Positions 51,560 through 58,898 of a stretch of DNA of 64,000 nucleotides are shown here, piece after piece. The stretch's first letter is position 1; every line of letters begins with the position of its first letter. The DNA is from CBDFLD01 sp965249005 (GTDB taxonomy: Bacteria; Acidobacteriota; UBA6911): NCBI GenBank assembly GCA_965249005.1, contig CBDFLD010000019.1:439313-503312 (forward strand), given 5' to 3'. The translations under genes and the position numbers were made by a program. The notes below the pieces were generated by a model. That model did no database searches. It was given only the letters and a program-made list of their open reading frames with translations, and had not been told where the DNA came from.

Positions 51560-53377
51560 ATGCGTGCAACAATCTTTCGAATTGGAATCAGCCTTGGGCT
51601 GTTGTGCCTGTTTCCTTTGGCAGAAGCGGGTTTCACCGCCTTGGGGGGGGCGGAGGAGATCCCAGATCGGCGTATCTCGCAGATCACCGGGACGGTGAAG
51701 GATGCCCAGGGCAATGCAGTCGCGGGCGCGATGATCGTAGTGGAATGTGCCTGCTTGGGTGCCAGTGAGATTGCCGTCTTTTCGGATCAGATGGGGGCAT
51801 ACCAGACGCCCGAATTAGGCGCAGGTGTTGCGTCTGATGGTGTAAAAGTGAGTTGCCGGAAGGTGGGATACGAACCGAGCGAACAGAGTCCTTCGGCCTC
51901 GACGGCAGGCGTGCTCGATGTCGATTTCACACTCACTCCAACAGACAACGTGGCGGACCAGGTCCCAGGCTCGGCCTGGCTGTCTCTCATGCCCGACACC
52001 AACGCGCGCCGCAGGCTGGTGTATAAATGTTCCGACTGTCATGAGACTCCCGGCACCCGCGTGAAGGCCTTTGCGGGCACGCTCAAGGGGCAGTCGAAGG
52101 ATGAACGGGAGAAGGCGTGGCGCGGCTCCATTGCATTTATGAGGGCTGCGTTGTTCACCATGGCGACCCGGAGCTTCGCCCCTGCAGACGAAGAAGTCCA
52201 CCGGTTGCGCTGGGGCATCGACCCCGCTGACGAGTCGTTCAAAGAGTACATCAAGCCTGAGAATAGCCGGCACAATCAGGATGATGAGGACATCATTGCG
52301 CCGTTTCTGGCCAAACACATGCCCACCAGCTTCAGCAAGTTCAGCGTGAATGATTACAGGGAGATTTACAAGGAAGGCGGGGCGCTGGGGGCCAACAAGA
52401 ACACCTTCTTCAAGGTGTATGAATTGCCGCGCGTTTCGCTGGTCCGTGAGGTGTCGACAGTGAACGGGTTACGCTACGTTTGGGGTGTCGATACCTTGAA
52501 GAACCGTTTGCTGAAACTCAACCCTGACGACGGCGATCAGGAGTGGTACGAAGCTCCCTCGAGGCCATCGGGTCCTCATTCGATATGGCCGGATAGCGAA
52601 GGTAACCTCTGGATAACGCTCGAAGAAAGCGGCGAGCTGGCAAAGTTCGATCCGCGTACCCAAACATGGGGCAAGAAGTACCTGCTGGGCGCTGGGGGAT
52701 CCGGGATCGTTCACGATGTTGCCCAGGATTCCCTCCATAACGTGGCATTCGACGCTCAGGGCCGGGTGTGGATGACCTTTACCGGCATGAACAAGCTCGG
52801 GAGCCTCGATCCGGAAACGGAAGAAGTGAAGCTCTACGATATGCCGCTGTCGGAAGAACCCGCGATGCAAACCCTGATATACGGTTGTGTGATGACGTCG
52901 GACAGCAACGTCTGGTTTTCTCAGATCGGTGGCGTGGTCGGCGAGTTCAATACCCAGACGCTCAGGGTCGAGAGGGTTCTCCCGTTTGCCGAGGGTGCGG
53001 GCCCCCGGCGACTGGCGGTGGGCGAAAACGACATCCTCTATATACCTTTGTTTGGAGAGGGCCAGCTTGTCGTGTATGACACCAAAGCGGGTAAGGAGCT
53101 GGGGAGGTACGATCTTCCGGATAAGGTCGCGGCCCCTTATAGTGCGACCTGGGATCCTCAAAGGAAGGCTGTCTGGGTGAGCTCGAACGCTTCGGATAGG
53201 ATTTTTCGCTTTGACACGAAGACAACGGAGTTTACCCAATACCCTCTTCCGCGCCGTCCGGCTCTGTTGCGCATGGTTCTGCTCGACTACCAGACAGGTG
53301 ATTTGTGGCTGCCCTACTCTACCTTTCCCGTAGGGGATGGTCCGAGCGTTCTGGTGATGATGCATCCCGGTGACTAG
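51560..53377 (+). CDS. Exported multi-domain protein: carboxypeptidase-regulatory-like, haem c motif, virginiamycin-B-lyase-like propeller
   Basis: A 605-aa exported protein. Residues 1-23 form a Sec signal peptide ending AEA. Residues 40-128 look like a carboxypeptidase-regulatory-like beta-sandwich (ITGTVKDAQGNAVAGAMIV). A haem c attachment motif CSDCH (Cys157, Cys160, His161) follows. From about residue 340 to the end there are repeated segments like VWGVDTLKNRLLKLNP, SIWPDSEGNLWITLEESG and VAFDAQGRVWMTF, typical of Vgb/streptogramin-lyase-like propellers. A covalent haem near a propeller points to periplasmic electron transfer or binding. CAGGAGAAAATCC precedes the ATG; a longer frame upstream overlaps the RidA-like gene and is rejected. 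Confidence 0.85.
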   Translation: MRATIFRIGISLGLLCLFPLAEAGFTALGGAEEIPDRRISQITGTVKDAQGNAVAGAMIVVECACLGASEIAVFSDQMGAYQTPELGAGVASDGVKVSCRKVGYEPSEQSPSASTAGVLDVDFTLTPTDNVADQVPGSAWLSLMPDTNARRRLVYKCSDCHETPGTRVKAFAGTLKGQSKDEREKAWRGSIAFMRAALFTMATRSFAPADEEVHRLRWGIDPADESFKEYIKPENSRHNQDDEDIIAPFLAKHMPTSFSKFSVNDYREIYKEGGALGANKNTFFKVYELPRVSLVREVSTVNGLRYVWGVDTLKNRLLKLNPDDGDQEWYEAPSRPSGPHSIWPDSEGNLWITLEESGELAKFDPRTQTWGKKYLLGAGGSGIVHDVAQDSLHNVAFDAQGRVWMTFTGMNKLGSLDPETEEVKLYDMPLSEEPAMQTLIYGCVMTSDSNVWFSQIGGVVGEFNTQTLRVERVLPFAEGAGPRRLAVGENDILYIPLFGEGQLVVYDTKAGKELGRYDLPDKVAAPYSATWDPQRKAVWVSSNASDRIFRFDTKTTEFTQYPLPRRPALLRMVLLDYQTGDLWLPYSTFPVGDGPSVLVMMHPGD

Positions 53378-53428
53378 TCTCCAGAGTGCCCGTGCCCCGA
53401 TGATCCCAAACTGAAGGACGAAGCAAAG

Positions 53429-54904
53429 TTGAAGCGTTCTGGCCAGGTGCCAAATTCCATTCCGGATTTTCCGGTGATCAAGTCCGTGTCCTATGTACTC
53501 GCACACACGCCGGATTTGGTCTGCTACGGATCAAAGCCCGAACGCGAGATTGCCAAGGAAGGATCCGGATGCGCGGATAACATTCGTTCGATGCTCCGGG
53601 ACTATGCGACGGCGAGGGATTATCCTCCTCACCAAGTTTTCATCGGCAACCTCGAGCCAGAGGCACTGTGGGGATTGGAGGCGCCATGGTGGCGGACAAA
53701 AGCGTCGCATCCCTGCGAGCGCCACGGCAAGTATGGCGAGATTCTTCCACAAGACGAGTTTCTTGGCTTCATGCAGGTATGTGATGAGTTCGACCTGCTG
53801 GATCTGGAAGATTCTTTCCTGGAAACCGTTCGTCAGAAACTCTCAAACCACCCTTTGATGAGCGACGGCGACCGCGAAGGGTTGTCCCGCGGCCGTTCTT
53901 TGGAGCGCATCGAAACTGCCATCGGCAAGGAGAATGCTTTTCCCATTTCCTGTGGTGGTCGCGTCGTGGGCTGTATGAAGCGGGGTCACGATGAGGATCC
54001 GTATCTGTCGCCTTCCATTCTTCTGGAAAACCTATCCTGCAAAGCCACGGGTGTTTTGGCGATGCGCTGGTTATTCCAGCTGACGGATTCCGGTGTTGAG
54101 CCGGCTGACATCAGCTACGTGATCAATACTGGCGAGGAGGCTGTCGGCGACCGGTATCAACGTGGTGGTGGAAACCTCGGCAAGGCGATGGCGAAGCAAG
54201 CAGCTTGTCTGAACTCCTCGGGTGCTGATGTGAAGGCATTTTGCTGTGGGCCCGTGCATGGCATCGTCATGGGGGCCTCACTGGTTCGTTCAGGAGTCTT
54301 CGAAAACATCCTGGTGGTCGGGGGCGCGTCTCTCGCAAAGCTGGGCATGAAATTCCAGGGACACCTGGCAAAGCAAATGCCCATTCTGGAGGACGTACTG
54401 GCCAGTTTCGCCATACTCATCGGCCCGCCCGACGGTCGAAATCCCCAGATCAGACTCGACGCGATCGGGAAGCACGATGTGCGCTGCGGTGCACTACCTC
54501 AAAGGGTCACCGAGGCGCTCGTTGCCCTGCCGCTCGAGAAACTGGGCAAGAAAATCTTGGATATCGATCGCTTTGCCGTGGAGCTTCATAACCCGGAAAT
54601 AACCGTGCCGGCCGGCAGTGCGAATGTTCCGCAAAACAATTATCGCGTGATTGCAGGACTGGCCGCTCTTCGTGGGGAAATGGAGCGCGGCGAGATCAAC
54701 GATTTTGAGCGCAGCCACGGATTGCCCGGCTTCTCCCCGACGCAGGGGCATGTCGCATCGGCGATCCCTTTTCTGGGACACGCACGCGACAGGATGCTCG
54801 CAGGAGAATTGAGAAACTCCATGTTTATTGCCAAAGGAAGCCTGTTCCTTGGCAAGATGACCGATATGTCCGATGGGATGTCATTCGTGCTGCAGGCAAG
54901 CTAG
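53429..54904 (+). CDS. grdC: GrdC-like protein (glycine reductase component C, beta subunit)
   Basis: A 491-aa protein with the complete hallmark set of GrdC: FPVIKSVSYVLAHTPDL near the start, VFIGNLEPEAL, YGEILPQDEF, CGGRVVGCMKRGHD, YLSPSILLENLSCKATGV, INTGEEAVGD, QRGGGNLGKAMA, LPLEKLGKKI, ELHNPEITVPAGSANVP and a GKGSLFLGKMTDMSDGMSFV end. Component C of glycine reductase turns the carboxymethyl group on GrdA into acetyl phosphate, with GrdD as partner; no GrdD gene is in the window. A TTG at 53429 or a GTG at 53447 can serve as start; AAGGACG lies before the TTG. It is followed by the GrdA gene, the usual functional pairing. Confidence 0.92.
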   Translation: MKRSGQVPNSIPDFPVIKSVSYVLAHTPDLVCYGSKPEREIAKEGSGCADNIRSMLRDYATARDYPPHQVFIGNLEPEALWGLEAPWWRTKASHPCERHGKYGEILPQDEFLGFMQVCDEFDLLDLEDSFLETVRQKLSNHPLMSDGDREGLSRGRSLERIETAIGKENAFPISCGGRVVGCMKRGHDEDPYLSPSILLENLSCKATGVLAMRWLFQLTDSGVEPADISYVINTGEEAVGDRYQRGGGNLGKAMAKQAACLNSSGADVKAFCCGPVHGIVMGASLVRSGVFENILVVGGASLAKLGMKFQGHLAKQMPILEDVLASFAILIGPPDGRNPQIRLDAIGKHDVRCGALPQRVTEALVALPLEKLGKKILDIDRFAVELHNPEITVPAGSANVPQNNYRVIAGLAALRGEMERGEINDFERSHGLPGFSPTQGHVASAIPFLGHARDRMLAGELRNSMFIAKGSLFLGKMTDMSDGMSFVLQAS

Positions 54905-54959
54905 TGGTGACCGACCGGGCGTCATGAGGATCATCCATATCACAGAATAGGAGAAGCAA

Positions 54960-55439
54960 GTGACCATGAAGTTAAAAGACAAGAAGGCAATCGTGCTGGG
55001 TGAGAGGGATGGCTTCCCGGGACCGGCACTGGAGACGTGTCTGAATGCGGCGGGAGCAAACGTGGTCCTATCGGTGAACCAGTGCTTTGTCTGAACGGCC
55101 GCTGGCGCCATGAGCCTTGAGGATCAAGGCAGGATCAAAGATTTGGTGGAGCAGGAGGGACGCGACAACGTGGTCGTGGTCCTCGGGGCTCCAGACCCTG
55201 AAGCAGCCGAGCTCTACGCAGAGACAATCAGCCTGGGCGACCCGACCTATGCCGGAGTCTTAACAGGTGTGGCCCTGAAGTTACCGGTCTTCTACATAAC
55301 CGAGCCCGAAATCAAGCAACAGATTCCCGACGCGGTATACCAGGAAAATGCCGGTATGATGGAAATGGTTCTGCCGGTAGACGAAATTGCTGAAAGAGTG
55401 AAGGCGGTTCGCGTTCGCGCCGGCCTCGGCTCCGAGTAA
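54960..55439 (+). CDS. grdA: GrdA-like selenoprotein (glycine reductase component A), read through UGA
   Basis: A GrdA selenoprotein of 159 aa from the GTG at 54960 or 157 aa from the ATG at 54966, matching the family length. The N-terminal half reads VLGERDGFPGPALETCL; then Q-C-F-V-U-TAAGAMSLE, where U is the in-frame TGA at 55092 (residue 45 or 43). The C-F-V-U-T motif is the exact GrdA active site. The rest continues with VLGAPDPEAAELYAETI, GDPTYAGVLTGVAL and the MMEMVLPVDEIAERV end. GrdA carries the substrate-derived carboxymethyl group on selenium. AGGAG lies 6 bases before the GTG. A naive caller would report only a 109-aa fragment from the internal ATG at 55110 and miss the active site. 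Confidence 0.95.
55092..55130 (+). promoter_or_regulatory. Selenocysteine UGA and SECIS hairpin of grdA
   Basis: Twenty bases after the UGA a perfect hairpin begins: GCCTTGA (55114-55120), loop GGA, TCAAGGC (55124-55130). If the closing A-U pair opens, the loop is AGGAU. The apical loop is about 25 bases from the UGA, inside the range required by bacterial SelB. It is the clearest RNA fold in the window. Confidence 0.78.
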
Positions 55440-55442
55440 GGT

Positions 55443-56252
55443 CTATGCGTTTGCACCACTGAAAATGTCCACGGCACCTTCGACGGATGCATCCTTGTGG
55501 ACCATGTGGGACAGTGCCCTCACGATGGCCCGTGGATTGCGATGGCCCCACACGTTACGCCCGATAACGGCTCCCGCAGCGCCGGCATTCATGGCACTCC
55601 TGAGCATCGCAAACAATGCCCGCTCATCATCCATTTTGCTACCCCCAAGGACCAGCACGGGGCGAAAGCAATTCTCTACGACTGGCTTGAAGCTCTCTTC
55701 GGATCCCGTGAACTCCGTCTTGATGAAGTCTGCTCCTAGCTCGACGCCGATGCGAACCGCCAGCTGTACGTTCTCGGGAGTGTGGAGATCCGAATGGCTG
55801 AAGCCTCCCGGCAACACCTCCGCCAACAAGGGCATGCCCCACGTCTGACACTCACCGGCCAGGGTCGCCAGATTGCTCAATGTCTGCGCTTCCAGGGATG
55901 TGCCCGGAAAACCCATGCAGCACACCGCATCTGCCCCCACCCGCAGGGCGTCCTCCACCGAATAAATCAACCTCGATTCCGGGGCTTCGCTCAGTAGAGA
56001 GTCCCCTCCATCCACCCTCAAAATTACTCCCAAAGACTTCAATTCAGCTGAGAATCGGCGGACGAGTCCCATGTTTGCCAGGACCGCGTCGGCCCCTCCT
56101 TCCACAACGGCCGCTATGACCTGCCCGGGATCCGAGAGCTCCGGATACACATGGATACCGGCCCCATGATCCATCGCTACCACCAGGCTTCGTCCATCGT
56201 CCCCAAAGATGCGATGAACCCTTCTCTTTTCTTGTAGCAAGTCATTTGTCAT
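55443..56252 (-). CDS. Class I aldolase of the DeoC/FbaB/LsrF type
   Basis: A 269-aa TIM-barrel aldolase. SLVVAMDHGAGIHVYPEL near the N-terminus and ADFIKTEFTGS with a Lys in the strand that carries the Schiff-base lysine in this family, plus VLGGSKMDDE and the phosphate-binding GAAGAVIGRNVWG, place it with the FbaB/LsrF class I aldolases. It would cleave or build a ketose phosphate or a related compound. The ribosome-binding site GGAGAAG lies before the ATG. It is the first - strand gene, and its stop is 3 bases from the grdA stop, so the two converge without room for a terminator. Confidence 0.87.
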   Translation of the reverse strand: MTNDLLQEKRRVHRIFGDDGRSLVVAMDHGAGIHVYPELSDPGQVIAAVVEGGADAVLANMGLVRRFSAELKSLGVILRVDGGDSLLSEAPESRLIYSVEDALRVGADAVCCMGFPGTSLEAQTLSNLATLAGECQTWGMPLLAEVLPGGFSHSDLHTPENVQLAVRIGVELGADFIKTEFTGSEESFKPVVENCFRPVLVLGGSKMDDERALFAMLRSAMNAGAAGAVIGRNVWGHRNPRAIVRALSHMVHKDASVEGAVDIFSGANA

Positions 56253-56344
56253 TCAATTCTTCTCCAATCGATGAGTACTCAAAAACGTTGGCCTTGCAAG
56301 CGGCCCGCTCTGGCTCTACGGCTTCCCCGGAATGGCATTGTGGC

Positions 56345-57349
56345 TTAGGCAAGATGGCCATGCTCCTTTAGCCACTGCTGCGTTTTTTTCATGCCCTCGT
56401 TGAGCGATACCCGGGGCACATAGCCGAGCTCTCTTCGAGCCTTCGAGATGTCGAAGGTACCGATCTGCGTCCAGCAACGAACCTCGACGCGAGTGAGACT
56501 CGGCGTCCCCCCGGTAACTCGAGCCGCAAGTTCCATCAAGAATCCTGTCGTTTTCGCTCGAGCCAGTGACATGGAGGGGAGTGGCTCGCGCCCCAACATT
56601 TGTGCATAGTAGCCGAGGAACTCGTTCCAGGGAGTTTCGGCGTCGTCACTGATGATAAAGTCTTCTCCCAAGGAGGAATCGTTTCGCGCCGCCAGCAGGA
56701 TGGCGTCCACCAGGTTGTCGATGTAGACGTGATTGGACTTCCCCTGCCCCTTGTCGATCAGCGTGACCCTCCCGGCTTTGATCATCATCAGAAGACCCAC
56801 CGTCCAGAATGAGGACCGAGGACCGTAGACGTTGGCGGGCCGGATGATGACCAGTGGGAGACTCGTTTGCTTCGCATGACGGACAACCAGTTCTTCCGCT
56901 TCGATCTTGGAGTCAGAGTAGGGGATTCCACTTGCTTGAAAATTCTCCGATTCGTTGGTGCCCTCCCTGGGATCGATCCCGTACACGGCGATACTACTAA
57001 CGTATAGGAGCAGATTGACCTTTGCGTCGGTGGCGGCGTTGAGAACGTTTCCTGTGCCTTGCACGTTGACTCGGCGGAAGCCATCGAGATTTTCGTCTGC
57101 GTCATGCATGAACGCGGCACAGTGAAAGACAAGGGAGCACCCGTCCACGGCCCGACGAACCGAATCGGGGTCCGTGACATCGCCCTTGACGACCTCGATT
57201 CCGATCGCTTCCAGGTGGCCGGCTTTTTCCGGTGTACGCACCAAAGCCCGTACCTTGACCTTCTCCTCCTTTACAAGACGCTCCGCCAGCCGACCGCCGA
57301 TGAAGCCGGTAGCGCCGGTGACCAGTGCCCTTTGGCCTTCGAGTCTCAT
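56345..57349 (-). CDS. NAD-dependent epimerase/dehydratase (extended SDR)
   Basis: A 334-aa extended SDR. The NAD motif TGATGFIGGRLAERL is at residues 10-24, the acidic beta-strand and Asp/VKGDVTD block follow, and the catalytic Tyr-x3-Lys-like PYSDSKIEAE with RPANVYGPRS is the sugar-nucleotide or hydroxysteroid-type active site. A longer N-terminal frame is rejected because homology starts at the methionine of MRLEGQRALVTG, preceded by AGGAGTGCGGG. It could act on a sugar nucleotide or on a 3-beta-hydroxysteroid-like alcohol; neither is shown. The intergenic region upstream is shared with the divergent GH113-like gene. Confidence 0.88.
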   Translation of the reverse strand: MRLEGQRALVTGATGFIGGRLAERLVKEEKVKVRALVRTPEKAGHLEAIGIEVVKGDVTDPDSVRRAVDGCSLVFHCAAFMHDADENLDGFRRVNVQGTGNVLNAATDAKVNLLLYVSSIAVYGIDPREGTNESENFQASGIPYSDSKIEAEELVVRHAKQTSLPLVIIRPANVYGPRSSFWTVGLLMMIKAGRVTLIDKGQGKSNHVYIDNLVDAILLAARNDSSLGEDFIISDDAETPWNEFLGYYAQMLGREPLPSMSLARAKTTGFLMELAARVTGGTPSLTRVEVRCWTQIGTFDISKARRELGYVPRVSLNEGMKKTQQWLKEHGHLA

Positions 57350-57786
57350 CCCGCACTCCTCGGGGGATCGATGATCGAGGAACTGTTTGCTCTCAGGCAG
57401 AGTTTCATTTAAAGCACAGAAAAACAACAGGCGGGTTGCATTTCTACAAGGGAAGACGCCAAGACTCGTCAGCGGAATATCCACTATCGCACAACGATTC
57501 CGCGAATATCCACCAGTGGAATAATACAAGCAAACATCGTTGTGGGCAATGGTTTAGCAGCATGTCGAGCCCGAGCTAACCAGCTGCCGTCCGCTTCTCC
57601 CAGCGTTGTTTGGATTACTTGGTCCGGACCAGTTGATCTGCAGGTTTGGAACTCGCAGTCTCTCATTCGTGGCCGCCAAGATTGGCTTGAATCGCCAACG
57701 CCGTCACGATAAAACTCTTGTAGTGCCGAGGGCTTGACCCGTCGCGGACGTAGAAGCGCATCTGAATTTGTTGCCGAGTCGTGCTC
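57350..57786. promoter_or_regulatory. Divergent intergenic region with repeated GAATATCCAC elements
   Basis: About 440 bases separate the epimerase gene (-) from the GH113-like gene (+). No credible gene is seen here. The sequence GAATATCCAC occurs twice, at 57475-57484 and 57504-57513, start positions 29 bases apart; the second copy overlaps an imperfect inverted repeat TATCCAC-CA-GTGGAATA (57507-57523). The layout suits a regulator-binding site between divergent promoters. I cannot name the promoters themselves with confidence. Confidence 0.45.
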
Positions 57787-58860
57787 ATGAGTAGATATGG
57801 TTTCTCGGTTCTCCTGTTCCCCCTCTTTCTTCACCTTCATGCACTTGAACCCTTGGGAACGAGCCCAAAGACGCGCCCTGATCTTATCGTTTCCAAACAT
57901 CGAGGGGTAAGTTGGGTTGCCGGACGGGCCGTTACCGAGGACGATTTCGTTGCTTTGGTCGAAAATCACGTCGATTGGATTGCCCAAACGCCCTTTGGTT
58001 GGCAAGCGAACTACGATTCGCCCTCTCTGGCGCTGGTAACGGGAGGCAGGGTCTTTTGGGGTGAGCGGGACAAGGGGATTGAACGCACCACACAACTTGC
58101 CAGGAAGCGCGGCATCAAGACTCTTTTGAAACCACACATCTGGCTGCGAAATAGAAGCGAGGGCAAGTGGCGTCTTGATATTGAAATGGATAGCGACGCC
58201 GATTGGCATCGCTGGTTCGAAAGTTACCGGACCTTTATCCTGCACTATGCCCGCCTGGCCGAAAGAAACAGCATCGAGGCGCTGAGCATTGGAACAGAGT
58301 TGCACGGGACGGTAAGGAAACGTCCAGAGCAGTGGCGCCGGATCATCGCGGAAGTTCGAGCCGTCTATCGCGGTGAATTGACCTATTCGGCGAACTGGTA
58401 CCAGGAGTTCGAGGACGTGAAGTTCTGGGATGAACTGGATTACATTGGGATTCAGGCCTATTTCCCGTTGACGGACAAGACAGACCCGACTGTCGAGGAA
58501 CTGAGGCGAGGCTGGCAGTCTCACGTCACGGCCATAGAAGAAATCCAAAGGAAATATCGGAAGCCGGTTCTTTTCACCGAAATCGGCTACCAGAGCAAGA
58601 GTGCCGCTGCCATTGCTCCCTGGGAGTGGAGCCGGTCCTATGCGGTTGCCGACGGAGCCGGCGATCTGCAGACACAGGCGAACTGTTACGAGGCGTTCTT
58701 CCAGACCTTCTGGAACCGGGAGTGGTTTGCCGGGTCCTACATCTGGAAATGGTATCCCGAGCAGAGAGTCTTATCCGGGAGAAGAGTGGATCTGTTCACA
58801 CCGCAAAAAAAGCCGGCCGAGAAGGTGATGGCAAGTTGGTACCGCAAGGCCGCGGACTAG
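57787..58860 (+). CDS. GH113-like glycoside hydrolase, exported
   Basis: A 357-aa TIM-barrel protein of the type seen in GH113 beta-mannanases and related GTA-TIM-barrel proteins. An N-terminal hydrophobic stretch (FSVLLFPLFLHLHAL) acts as signal. The candidate acid/base is the Glu of SIGTELHG and the nucleophile the Glu of LFTEIGYQS; KPHIWLR and YIGIQAYFPL are further conserved pieces. It would hydrolyse mannan or a related plant or exopolymer chain outside the cytoplasm. The ATG is chosen over a GTG two codons upstream; no strong ribosome-binding site is seen for either. The gene converges with the tannase-like gene, with 38 bases between their ends. Confidence 0.82.
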   Translation: MSRYGFSVLLFPLFLHLHALEPLGTSPKTRPDLIVSKHRGVSWVAGRAVTEDDFVALVENHVDWIAQTPFGWQANYDSPSLALVTGGRVFWGERDKGIERTTQLARKRGIKTLLKPHIWLRNRSEGKWRLDIEMDSDADWHRWFESYRTFILHYARLAERNSIEALSIGTELHGTVRKRPEQWRRIIAEVRAVYRGELTYSANWYQEFEDVKFWDELDYIGIQAYFPLTDKTDPTVEELRRGWQSHVTAIEEIQRKYRKPVLFTEIGYQSKSAAAIAPWEWSRSYAVADGAGDLQTQANCYEAFFQTFWNREWFAGSYIWKWYPEQRVLSGRRVDLFTPQKKPAEKVMASWYRKAAD

Positions 58861-58898
58861 CTTGCTGGTACCGATAGCTCGAACGTCCCAGGACCGCA

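Noticed and set aside
55110..55439. A separate 109-aa protein starting at the ATG at 55110
   Set aside because: The ATG is the conserved Met of the GrdA motif TAAGAM; the frame is open upstream across the Sec codon to a start with a ribosome-binding site.
55400..55470. Bidirectional terminator between grdA and the aldolase gene
   Set aside because: Only 3 bases separate the stops and I find no stable hairpin followed by a T-run on either strand.
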